Shown here: piece after piece, positions 4,722 through 12,409 of the stretch
Layout of the letters: each line of letters starts with the position of its first letter
Position numbering within the stretch: the stretch's first letter is position 1
Source of the DNA: Candidatus Roizmanbacteria bacterium UBA6242
Lineage (GTDB): Bacteria; Patescibacteriota; Microgenomatia; UBA1406; GWC2-37-13
Length of the DNA stretch: 18,295 bases
Direction: 5' to 3'
NCBI GenBank assembly: GCA_002440905.1
Contig: DJWA01000025.1
Location: forward strand, 1 to 18,295
Position numbers and translations under genes: made by a program
The notes under the pieces: generated by a model
What the model was told of the DNA's origin: nothing
Database searches by the model: none
Seen by the model: only the letters and a program-made list of their open reading frames with translations

Positions 4722-7658
4722 TTAAAATTTCTTGATGACTATATCGACAAGCCTGTTTAGGAACTTTGGGAAATCTTCAACTTGCACTTTGCCTTTATAG
4801 TCTTTGAGCACCAATTCCTGAATTACTTGTTTGACACCCTTTAGAAATTCTTCTCGCTTTGATGAGTTTTGCCATCCTTCATCCAGTATTGATTCAAGTC
4901 TTTTAGAAATATCCTTTGATAACGCTAAAAGAATCGGTTGATCTGTTTTGGGTAAAAACTCCTGTGAGATAACAAATAATCCATATTCCTGTAAATTCAG
5001 TCCTAATTCTTTGGCTTCGTCATGTTTACTCTTAATATCATTCATCAAGTCGTAATAGCGTTTTATACGCTCTGAAAGGTCAATCTGATGCTGTTCAAAC
5101 TCCCTTCGTATAGCTGTCAGCCTTTCACTGAACTTTTCGAATACAGGATTAGTATCAATGTTTATAGATATTTCCTGTTTAAGCATCTTTTCAAGATTGA
5201 GGGCTTTTTCTTCTGCATCCATCTTGTCCAAACGCTCAAGGGTATAAATATCGTTAATTTTCAGCTCTCTGAAGTTCTTAGTGATTCCTTCGTAATCAAT
5301 CTGTTCTTGGATTAGTTTCTTAACTTTTTCTCCGTATTGTCCAAAAGAGGGTATATCGCCAGTTCTGAAATCCTCCATAGCAAGATTTTCAGGTCTGAAG
5401 TCATTGATAAAGGCTATATAAACGCTCGTAATCCATTCAAATGCCCGTATATGCTCAGCAAGGAAAGGATCAGGGGATAATACTTCAAAGAGTAATTTTA
5501 GCCTTGAGTATTTATCGGTAAAGTAACGCTGTTTACTTTCGTTATCAATGAAAATCTTTAAGCATCGCCTCAAGTTACCGATAGATGGGTCTTCTTGATT
5601 AATGCCTATAAATATTTCTTTGATTTCGCCCAAAACCTCAAGGAATTCCTGTTTCAGGTGATCAAGGTCAATTAAGGCTGAATCGATAATACTTTCATCG
5701 AAATTAAGAGCATCGTAGAGGTTTCGAGTAATTCCATAGTAATCAATGATCTTTCCGCATCCTTTATTTGGATATACTCGGTTAGTACGGGCAATTGCCT
5801 GAAGTAAATTATGATCCCGTAACGGTTTATCCAGATACATCGCCTGTTCTATCTTTGCATCAAAGCCTGTGAGTAACATATCGCAGACAAGAAGTAATTT
5901 AAGGGGACTGTTTGGGTCTTTGAACTTTTCAATTATCTTTTCTCGTTGAGCTTTAGTTGTATTGTATTTTCGTAATTCATCTTTATCAGTGTTTGGATCA
6001 CCTGAAGAATAAACTACCTCTGACCAATCTGCTGGTATCAACTCATCAAATAACTGTTTAAATTTAGCCGTGGCCTCTCTGTCGTAGCACACAACCTGTG
6101 CTTTAAATCCATTCGGCTCGATATAGAGCCTGTAATGATCGACAATATCCTGTGCGACTGCTTTCATGCGCTTATCAAGCTTTATTAAGGCTTCTTTCTT
6201 GCCGTATCTACGCATTACTAATTGTTTCTGCTCGTCAGTTAAATCTGTAGTTAATAAGTCAAATTGCTGATCAACTTTATCTTCGTCAATAAAGAACTTT
6301 GATAATCTTGCCTCATAGGTAACGGGTAAAGTAGCACCATCTTCAATTGCCTGCTCGATAGAGTAGTAATCGAGATATCTTTCGCCTTCTTCGCCAAAGT
6401 TACGATGGGTATTTAGAGTCGTTTTATCAATTGGTGTACCTGTAAATCCAAAGAAATACGCTTTTCGCATCGAATCCCGTAATTTAATTCCAGCGACACC
6501 CTCGTTTGACCTGTGTGCTTCATCTGATAACACAATGATATTTTCATTAGGATTCTCAAGATTGAGGGGCAATTCGTTAAACTTCTCTATGGTGGATATA
6601 AATATTCCCCGTTCATCATTGGTGATCTTTTTCTCAAGATCACGCATTGAGGTTACGCGGATCACATTTTTACCACCAGCATTGATGAATGAATCGTAAA
6701 TCTGATTATCCAGGTCGATACGGTCAACCAATACAAACACTTTTGGATTCTTGAGTGATTTATCGAATCTTAATTTCCAAGCGGTGAAGAACATGGTCAA
6801 TGACTTTCCAGACCCCTGTGTGTGCCATATTAAGCCCCGTTTCTTTTCTGCATCACGAACTCGCTCAACAATCTTATTTGTAGCACGAAGTTGCTGATAT
6901 CGAGCCATTTTCTTTATTCTGCCGTCTTTGGTCTGCTCAAATACTAAAAAGTTCCTGATAATGTCTAGGAGTCTTTCTTTATCAAGTAAAGATGTTAGTG
7001 TCATTTCCAAAGTTCCGTCTAATTTCTCCTCAAGTGATTCATCTCGCCACTTTAAGAAATACTGATCTGGTGAATAAGTGGGTGCGTACACTGTGGTTAA
7101 TCCGTCTGTGGCTATATCAAAACAGTTAGGCCAGAATAACTTCATCGCTACCCGTTCATAGCGTTTTAGTTGACCGATGGCATTTTCATAACTGACGCTG
7201 GTTGAAGCGGTTGGACTTTTAGCCTCAATATCTACAACAGGAATACCATTTAGGAAAATCAATACATCTGGTCGTATGTTTTCCAGATTTCCTTCAAAGT
7301 AGAATTGGTTGGTTACAACGAAGCGGTTATTGTCCAAATTTTCATAATCCACGACCATGTAATCACGCATTTTCCCTGTTGCTGGGTCTTTTAGATTTAC
7401 ACCATTACGAAGTAGGTTTAAAAATCCTTCGTTAGAATCAATTTTTTTAATCTCTCGGACTACACTTTGTATTTCGGTTTCGTCAGTAAGGTTGTTTATT
7501 TTCTTAATTGCGTCTGCTTGGTGAGAAACTATCAAATACTCACTCTCAAGTGATCGCAGTTTGGTAAATTCTTCAGGGACAATATACTCATAGCCCAAAG
7601 TTTGGGATAGATACTTAATGATGTGTTTTTCGACTGTGTACAGTTCGTTAAATTTCAT
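4722..7658 (-). CDS. hsdR: Type I restriction enzyme, HsdR motor/nuclease subunit
   Basis: HsdR translocates DNA using ATP and cuts it when two motors collide, acting in a complex with HsdM and HsdS. At 978 aa it has the usual length. The N-terminal nuclease domain shows the PD-(D/E)xK pattern: D131 in NIRPDVLIF and E145-A-K147 in VVDIEAKSP. Superfamily 2 helicase motifs follow: Walker A WHTQGSGKS (278-286, K285), DEAH at 379-382, FTGTP motif III, LLVCDMLLTGFDA and the motif VI QAIARTNRVYP. The C-terminal third is helical, as needed for binding HsdM. All motifs are intact, so the subunit should be active. The start overlaps the SLATT stop as ATGA (7655-7658). CBASS genes separate it from hsdS. 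Confidence 0.96.
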   Translation of the reverse strand: MKFNELYTVEKHIIKYLSQTLGYEYIVPEEFTKLRSLESEYLIVSHQADAIKKINNLTDETEIQSVVREIKKIDSNEGFLNLLRNGVNLKDPATGKMRDYMVVDYENLDNNRFVVTNQFYFEGNLENIRPDVLIFLNGIPVVDIEAKSPTASTSVSYENAIGQLKRYERVAMKLFWPNCFDIATDGLTTVYAPTYSPDQYFLKWRDESLEEKLDGTLEMTLTSLLDKERLLDIIRNFLVFEQTKDGRIKKMARYQQLRATNKIVERVRDAEKKRGLIWHTQGSGKSLTMFFTAWKLRFDKSLKNPKVFVLVDRIDLDNQIYDSFINAGGKNVIRVTSMRDLEKKITNDERGIFISTIEKFNELPLNLENPNENIIVLSDEAHRSNEGVAGIKLRDSMRKAYFFGFTGTPIDKTTLNTHRNFGEEGERYLDYYSIEQAIEDGATLPVTYEARLSKFFIDEDKVDQQFDLLTTDLTDEQKQLVMRRYGKKEALIKLDKRMKAVAQDIVDHYRLYIEPNGFKAQVVCYDREATAKFKQLFDELIPADWSEVVYSSGDPNTDKDELRKYNTTKAQREKIIEKFKDPNSPLKLLLVCDMLLTGFDAKIEQAMYLDKPLRDHNLLQAIARTNRVYPNKGCGKIIDYYGITRNLYDALNFDESIIDSALIDLDHLKQEFLEVLGEIKEIFIGINQEDPSIGNLRRCLKIFIDNESKQRYFTDKYSRLKLLFEVLSPDPFLAEHIRAFEWITSVYIAFINDFRPENLAMEDFRTGDIPSFGQYGEKVKKLIQEQIDYEGITKNFRELKINDIYTLERLDKMDAEEKALNLEKMLKQEISINIDTNPVFEKFSERLTAIRREFEQHQIDLSERIKRYYDLMNDIKSKHDEAKELGLNLQEYGLFVISQEFLPKTDQPILLALSKDISKRLESILDEGWQNSSKREEFLKGVKQVIQELVLKDYKGKVQVEDFPKFLNRLVDIVIKKF

Positions 7659-8209
7659 TTTTTATTATTTTTAAAGTGTAATTCAGTTGGTAAAAATTTG
7701 TTTAATTCCTCATCAGTAAAAGTAAACTCCTCATTAATTTGCAGAGCTTCCCTGGCTTTCTCATACGCTTTGTTACTCGTTGCTGGAGCGGATTTGTATA
7801 TTAGATCGAGGTCATTAATTAGTGAATCTCGTCTTAGAATAACTTCGGCTTTACTAATTGATCCGCTAATAATATCAGTCATAAGGCACAAGTACCGTTC
7901 CCGAATCAGCCAAAGGTAACTTGCAACTTGTTTGTGCTTTGCCCCCTTCTGTTCAGGATTGAAGCTTAACTGAAAAATACTGAAACCTAAATTTAGGGAT
8001 GAGGCAATCGCACCCACGAGAAGTAAATTATTACTTGTAAATATTGTGCTTAGTAGCGAACCTGTTGTTACAGCGATAAGTACGATATTAAACCACTTCA
8101 CCCAGTTGGCTTGATTAAGTTGTAAATCAGCCTCTTTCTCATGTGTTTTATGAGTATAGACAACTCTACCGAATGCTTCTCTGATGACTTGTAAGTTTGC
8201 TTTATCCAT
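7655..8209 (-). CDS. SLATT-domain two-transmembrane CBASS effector
   Basis: The 184-aa protein has the SLATT layout: an N-terminal amphipathic helix with YTHKTHEKEAD (residues 18-28), two close transmembrane helices (about 38-57 WFNIVLIAVTTGSLLSTIF and 61-81 LLLVGAIASSLNLGFSIFQL), then a long cytoplasmic helical part with HKQVASYLWLIRERYL. SLATT proteins are predicted to form pores or disrupt the membrane when a linked nucleotide sensor fires. It begins 2 nt after the CD-NTase stop, the usual CBASS pairing, so this is probably its effector. The ligand-binding site is not evident. Its stop overlaps the hsdR start as ATGA. No Shine-Dalgarno precedes it, so translation is coupled. Confidence 0.85.
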   Translation of the reverse strand: MDKANLQVIREAFGRVVYTHKTHEKEADLQLNQANWVKWFNIVLIAVTTGSLLSTIFTSNNLLLVGAIASSLNLGFSIFQLSFNPEQKGAKHKQVASYLWLIRERYLCLMTDIISGSISKAEVILRRDSLINDLDLIYKSAPATSNKAYEKAREALQINEEFTFTDEELNKFLPTELHFKNNKK

Positions 8210-8211
8210 AA

Positions 8212-9081
8212 TTAATACCAGTAATCTTCACCGAAGATTTTTTTCCATTCTTCGGTTGCTAATTCTTCATTTTTATCACTTTCATATTCGCATGCTTTTA
8301 CAGCTCTTGAATATGCCGATTCTGCTTTTGATTTCCATGCGTCACCGTAAGGTATTTTTTCCGTTAATCCAGGAAGTTTATATTCATTTCCTGCTTTTTC
8401 AATCAGTTGCTTAAAATAATCTCTGACCATCCAATCATAGTACATGGACGATTTATCTTTGTTTTCATAATCAATTAGAAAAAGCACTGCTCTAATTTCA
8501 ATCACCATTGACTTTATTGGCACGCTACATACAGCCTGCCATCGTTTGATCATTCGAATAAGGTTTCTTGTGTTACCGTTTGTACTTGAGTCTGAATCAT
8601 CAATAAATTTAAACAAAGCTCTAGGATCGTCTAACTTCCAATAACCGCCATCAGTTGTAATCGGAATATAGAATTTGTTGGAGGTTAATTCTATGGCTGG
8701 TACTACTTCTATAAAGTGGTCATTACTGAAATTGACCACAACGACTGGGCCATCGCCCCTAATATCTGATGAAGGATACTTTTCTTGGAGAATATCTCTT
8801 ACTTCTTGAAGTAGGTAAGATTGGTAATTGTAATTTGAATCTGTTTTATACTTATCGGGTGGTAATTTGAAAATTACATCCACATCTCTAGCTGGTCTGA
8901 TGTTTGTTTTTTTACCATAAGAACCAATTAATAGCTTAGTTGAACCTGTATATTCACTAGTGTAGTAATGATCATGAAGTTTTTTACAGACGCCATCATA
9001 TTTAGTCCTCGCATCTTCAAGCTGTTCAGAAGTAAGTCTTATGTTTAATAATAATTGATCAAATCTAGATGCTACACTCAT
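8212..9081 (-). CDS. CD-NTase (cGAS/DncV-like nucleotidyltransferase), CBASS sensor
   Basis: This 289-aa protein carries the SMODS/CD-NTase signature. Residues 53-68 contain GSY followed by DVD: G53-S54 and metal ligands D66 and D68. A third acidic position lies in HFIEVVPAIEL, probably E125. The C-terminal tail AEEW-type helix (ATEEWKKIFGEDYWY at the end) matches the usual CD-NTase ending. Such enzymes make cyclic di- or trinucleotides after phage infection, which activate an adjacent effector. The next gene, 2 nt away, is a SLATT membrane protein, so this is a minimal (type I) CBASS with no Cap2/Cap3 regulators. The product nucleotide cannot be read from sequence. It starts 1 nt after the hsdS stop and lacks its own promoter, so it is expressed with the R-M genes. 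Confidence 0.9.
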   Translation of the reverse strand: MSVASRFDQLLLNIRLTSEQLEDARTKYDGVCKKLHDHYYTSEYTGSTKLLIGSYGKKTNIRPARDVDVIFKLPPDKYKTDSNYNYQSYLLQEVRDILQEKYPSSDIRGDGPVVVVNFSNDHFIEVVPAIELTSNKFYIPITTDGGYWKLDDPRALFKFIDDSDSSTNGNTRNLIRMIKRWQAVCSVPIKSMVIEIRAVLFLIDYENKDKSSMYYDWMVRDYFKQLIEKAGNEYKLPGLTEKIPYGDAWKSKAESAYSRAVKACEYESDKNEELATEEWKKIFGEDYWY

Positions 9082-9082
9082 A

Positions 9083-10351
9083 TTAATTTATTTGAACCTT
9101 CTGATTAAAAATATCGTGCATTAAACCTTTCTTAAGATTTAAGAGTGAATCCAATTGTTTAACCTCGGCATTGTATTTAGATTCGACTGTTTTAAGTAGT
9201 TCAACAATTTCTTCCTGTTCACTCATCGGCGGTTCGGGAATAAGCAAATTCCTTAAACTTCCAATTGGGAGTTGTGGTTGTGCAGAGCCTGATCCTAATT
9301 GCTTATATCTTTCTTTGAATTGTGGACTTCTTAGTAAGAAATAAAAAAATTCTGGTTTAATTGTTAGTCCTGCTCGGAAAATTAACATACCAGAGTTAAT
9401 CCTAATGTGATCGAAAGGGATTGAATTATCGTAAATTGCAACATTCCCAACAGTACCTCTTGTCGTGAGTATTACATCCCATCGACTCAATTTTCCTTTC
9501 CTAAGCAACCGATCTTTTTCCTCCGAAATAAATGAAGTATCGCTAAACTCAAAAGTATCATTCTTGATGTTCTTATTACTAAGAAATAAACAGAAACCTT
9601 CATCAAAAAACTCGTTCTGTTTTGGATAATTAATACCTCGATCACCATCAATTATTTGAATATCTGCATCTAAGATCGAAGTGACTTTCCAGTTGTCAGG
9701 GATATCGCCTAATTTAGTTTGTCTGAATTTTTTATGTCCAATTCCTTTTACGAGTAGTGAATTCATCAATCCATTTTTCAGTACTCCCGACTTGTGGATA
9801 ATCTGATCGGTCTTTTGGATCGCTTCATCAATGGAAGATAAAACATCACTAATTTTCATTTGGGTTTCCATATTTGGTAGCGGAAGTTTAAGTTTGTCAA
9901 TTAAACTTACTTTTAAGTGAAGTACAGTCGAACCACTCGAAATACTCCTCATATAGTTCCGTACAGAGTCTGTGAGTAGGTATTGATACAGATACTTTTG
10001 ATCTATCTTGGTACGATCTAAATCTAGTTTTGAAATATCCATTGAATACACATATTCATCGTCTCCATTTATTTGAGGTACGAATAATGGAGCACCAATA
10101 ACATCACCTGCTCGTGTTAAATCAGTGTTTGCAATAATCAAATCACCAGATTCTAAAATCTCTGTTCTGTTATTTGATTTTTTAATGAACTTAATTCCTT
10201 CTTTATTAAATCCACCGCCTTTTGCAATACATTTTAATGTTATAAATATCTGCCCCTCCTGTTCATTACTATAATCCTCACTCTTATAAGTTAGGCCTTT
10301 TAGAGGTTTGCATACATCTCCTAGTGATATTGATTGCCAATTATTTGTCAT
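9083..10351 (-). CDS. hsdS: Type I restriction-modification specificity subunit HsdS
   Basis: HsdS recognises the bipartite target and holds the HsdM and HsdR subunits. The 422-aa protein has two target-recognition domains in tandem. TRD1 begins at WQSISLGDVCKPLKGLTY and ends with LPLPNMETQMKISDVLSSID, leading into the first helical spacer. TRD2 begins at KLGDIPDNWKVTSI and ends with LLIPEPPMSEQEEIVELL, followed by the second helical spacer with LLNLKKGLMHDIF. This symmetric build is typical of a complete HsdS. The target cannot be predicted from here. Its ATG lies inside hsdM (11-nt overlap). A weak purine-rich AGGAACTAGGAT precedes the start. It is followed after 1 nt by the CD-NTase. Confidence 0.93.
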   Translation of the reverse strand: MTNNWQSISLGDVCKPLKGLTYKSEDYSNEQEGQIFITLKCIAKGGGFNKEGIKFIKKSNNRTEILESGDLIIANTDLTRAGDVIGAPLFVPQINGDDEYVYSMDISKLDLDRTKIDQKYLYQYLLTDSVRNYMRSISSGSTVLHLKVSLIDKLKLPLPNMETQMKISDVLSSIDEAIQKTDQIIHKSGVLKNGLMNSLLVKGIGHKKFRQTKLGDIPDNWKVTSILDADIQIIDGDRGINYPKQNEFFDEGFCLFLSNKNIKNDTFEFSDTSFISEEKDRLLRKGKLSRWDVILTTRGTVGNVAIYDNSIPFDHIRINSGMLIFRAGLTIKPEFFYFLLRSPQFKERYKQLGSGSAQPQLPIGSLRNLLIPEPPMSEQEEIVELLKTVESKYNAEVKQLDSLLNLKKGLMHDIFNQKVQIN

Positions 10352-12032
10352 ATCCTAGTTCCTTAATAAAACCTGCGACTTTCTTACTTGCTGTTTCCCG
10401 TTCCATTTCAAGCTCCTGTAAGTCTGCCCAGACTTTCTTGACCTCTATTTCCTCGTGTACCTCGTTTGAATCTATATATCGCCTAATATTGAGGTTGTAT
10501 TCGTTCTCCTCAATTTCTTTGGTGTCCACAACACGGGAATATTTTTCAACATCTTGGTATTGGTCGTAGGCTTTAATAATCTTGTCTATATCCTGCTTGC
10601 GAAGGGAGTTTTGGTTCTTGCCTTCTAAATAGTCTTTTTCACCGTCAATTATTAGTACTTTATTTTTCTTGGCGTCTGGCTTATTGCGGTTAAAGATCAA
10701 TATCGCTGCTGGTATGCCCGTACCGTAAAACAACTTCGCTGGAAGGGCTATAACGGCTTCCAGAAGATCATTCTTGATGATCTGCTCACGAATACGCCCC
10801 TCACTTCCGCCTCGGAATAAGACACCATGAGGAAGTACTACACCAGCCCTGCCGTTTGTGTTCATAGATTTGAGAATGTGAAGCACGAAAGCATAATCAG
10901 CATTCTTTTGAGGTGGAGTTTCGTACCCGTCAATGCGTCCATGCTTATCCTTGCTAAACAATTCATATTCCCAATCCTTTATTGAGTAGGGGGGATTTGC
11001 GACTACTATGTCGAAAGTTTGCAAATTGCCCATATTGTTGAGGAATTGTGGATTTGCCAGTGTGTCACCACGCCTTATGTCTGCACTGTCCAATCCATGT
11101 AAAAACATGTTGATCTTGGCAATCGCAAAAGTGCCGATATTTATTTCCTGTCCGTATAGATACAAAGTACGGGCTATCTGCTCATTCGTTTTACTTTTGA
11201 GGTAGTTGTAACTTTCCAGTAAAAATCCTCCAGAACCGACAGCCGGATCGTATATGTGATCCTTTTGGTGTGGCTTAACGATACCGATAATGATTCGCTC
11301 AACTTCTCGTGGTGTGTAAAATTCTCCACCTTTTTTACCAGCATCAGCAGCGAACTGCTTAATCAGGTATTCATATGCATCACCGAGTAGATCAGAACTG
11401 ATGTAGTTGCCTCCGAAATTGTATTGAGAAAAGTGATTTATCAGTCTTTGGAGCGTTTCGTTGGGGAATCTATCTTTATTAGCAAAGTCCAGATCATCAA
11501 ATATCTTATCGAGCTTAGGGCTATTTACATTGGTGATCTTATCAAAAGCATCATTAAGCTTTTGACCAATATTCTCTGGTGTTTCTGCAATAGTTGACCA
11601 TTTGCAATCTTTGGGGACTTGGAATCTGTGGTTATATTCAGCTTCTGCAAGAGATTTATCCTTGTACTCATCCATGACCTTCTGGTATTCCTCATCCCAA
11701 ACATCACTTATTCGTTTATAAAACAATAAACCGAAGATGTATTTCTTATAATCTGAACTGTCAATTTTCCCCCGTAAAATGTCTGCGGATTTCCATAAAA
11801 ACTGCTCAAGCTGGGCAAGTGTGAGCTTACTACCCATTTTAGCGACAATAGTTTCTATATCCTGTTTACGGTATTTACGATCTTTGCGTGGTCCAACCCG
11901 AAGGGGTACTAATTCTCCACTTTTCTCCCAATTGCGAAGCGTGTCTGGGTGGATATTAAACAGCTTTGATACTTCACCGATGGTGAGTAGGTCGGGGGTT
12001 TCCTCAATTTTCTTTGTTATTAAATCTGACAT
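10341..12032 (-). CDS. hsdM: Type I DNA methyltransferase HsdM with N-terminal MerR-type HTH
   Basis: HsdM transfers a methyl group from S-adenosylmethionine to N6 of adenine in the HsdS target. The canonical part begins near residue 70 with the helical HsdM_N domain (LAQLEQFLWKSADILRGK). The methyltransferase domain follows, with GGEFYTPREV, motif I DPAVGSGGF (262-270) and the catalytic motif IV NPPY (346-349). Before this comes an extra domain at about residues 12-65: LLTIGEVSKLFNIHPDTLRNWEKSG then RKYRKQDIETIV. This is a MerR-type winged HTH with the usual wing, not part of classical HsdM. It suggests the methylase may bind its own promoter. The gene is first in the operon, 28 nt or so downstream of the predicted transcription start, with no Shine-Dalgarno. 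Confidence 0.95.
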   Translation of the reverse strand: MSDLITKKIEETPDLLTIGEVSKLFNIHPDTLRNWEKSGELVPLRVGPRKDRKYRKQDIETIVAKMGSKLTLAQLEQFLWKSADILRGKIDSSDYKKYIFGLLFYKRISDVWDEEYQKVMDEYKDKSLAEAEYNHRFQVPKDCKWSTIAETPENIGQKLNDAFDKITNVNSPKLDKIFDDLDFANKDRFPNETLQRLINHFSQYNFGGNYISSDLLGDAYEYLIKQFAADAGKKGGEFYTPREVERIIIGIVKPHQKDHIYDPAVGSGGFLLESYNYLKSKTNEQIARTLYLYGQEINIGTFAIAKINMFLHGLDSADIRRGDTLANPQFLNNMGNLQTFDIVVANPPYSIKDWEYELFSKDKHGRIDGYETPPQKNADYAFVLHILKSMNTNGRAGVVLPHGVLFRGGSEGRIREQIIKNDLLEAVIALPAKLFYGTGIPAAILIFNRNKPDAKKNKVLIIDGEKDYLEGKNQNSLRKQDIDKIIKAYDQYQDVEKYSRVVDTKEIEENEYNLNIRRYIDSNEVHEEIEVKKVWADLQELEMERETASKKVAGFIKELGYDK

Positions 12033-12062
12033 ATTAATTTCAATCGTAATCTCAAGACTTGG

Positions 12063-12096
12063 ACTATAGTTTAGCAGTTAATTTATCAAATTGCAA
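12063..12096 (-). promoter_or_regulatory. Predicted promoter of the hsd/CBASS operon
   Basis: On the minus strand, -35 TTGCAA (12096-12091) and -10 TAAACT (12073-12068) are separated by 17 nt, and the -10 is extended by TGC just upstream. Transcription would start near 12060, leaving a leader of about 28 nt before hsdM. An overlapping alternative is TTGATA (12089-12084) with TATAGT (12068-12063) at 15 nt. Both boxes are imperfect. Confidence 0.4.
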
Positions 12097-12105
12097 TAGT
12101 TTTCT

Positions 12106-12123
12106 TTCATAGGTGTTCATAGG
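12106..12123. promoter_or_regulatory. Tandem TTCATAGG repeat, possible operator
   Basis: TTCATAGG occurs at 12106-12113 and again at 12116-12123, a 10-bp period (one helical turn). A related inverted copy, TATGAACCT, lies at 12158-12166. The pair sits 10-27 bp upstream of the predicted hsdM -35, where an activator would bind. The N-terminal HTH of HsdM is a candidate binder. No other gene in the window has such a repeat upstream. Confidence 0.35.
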
Positions 12124-12262
12124 TTAGTAATAAAGCTGATTTTTCCATATCACCAATTATGAACCTAATTTATCCCATCATATCAATCTAAACAGCACTC
12201 GTTAATTTGACACCAGCTAGCTCTCTGTTACGCTTAAACCATACCTATAAATTAATATAAAT

Positions 12263-12409
12263 ATGGCTATAAAAATTAAGAAAGTCAGAAAAAGACATGC
12301 TCCAAAGCCTCTTGTTTCCCTTTCTCAAAAGCAAATAATCCAACGGATCAATAGAACGACTCGAAATTCTTATAAATATATGAATTTGCTTTTAAACCGA
12401 TATGACTGA
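12263..12409 (+). CDS. 48-aa basic peptide, coupled to the MgsA-C-like gene
   Basis: A short frame starts at ATG 12263 and stops at TGA 12407-12409. The product begins MAIKIKKVRKRHAPKP and contains QIIQRINRTTRNSYKYM; it is strongly basic (Lys/Arg-rich at the N-terminus) and looks like a small nucleic-acid- or ribosome-binding peptide. I do not recognise it. Its stop overlaps the ATG of the next gene (12402) by 8 nt, a common sign of translational coupling. TATAAA boxes lie at 12246-12251 and 12256-12261, neither at the spacing seen for the leaderless host genes. It may be only a leader peptide, or a real gene. Confidence 0.45.
   Translation: MAIKIKKVRKRHAPKPLVSLSQKQIIQRINRTTRNSYKYMNLLLNRYD

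Noticed and set aside
12207..12212. Perfect -35 TTGACA on the plus strand upstream of the 48-aa ORF
   Set aside because: No -10-like box lies 15-19 nt downstream; the TATAAA at 12246 is 33 nt away.
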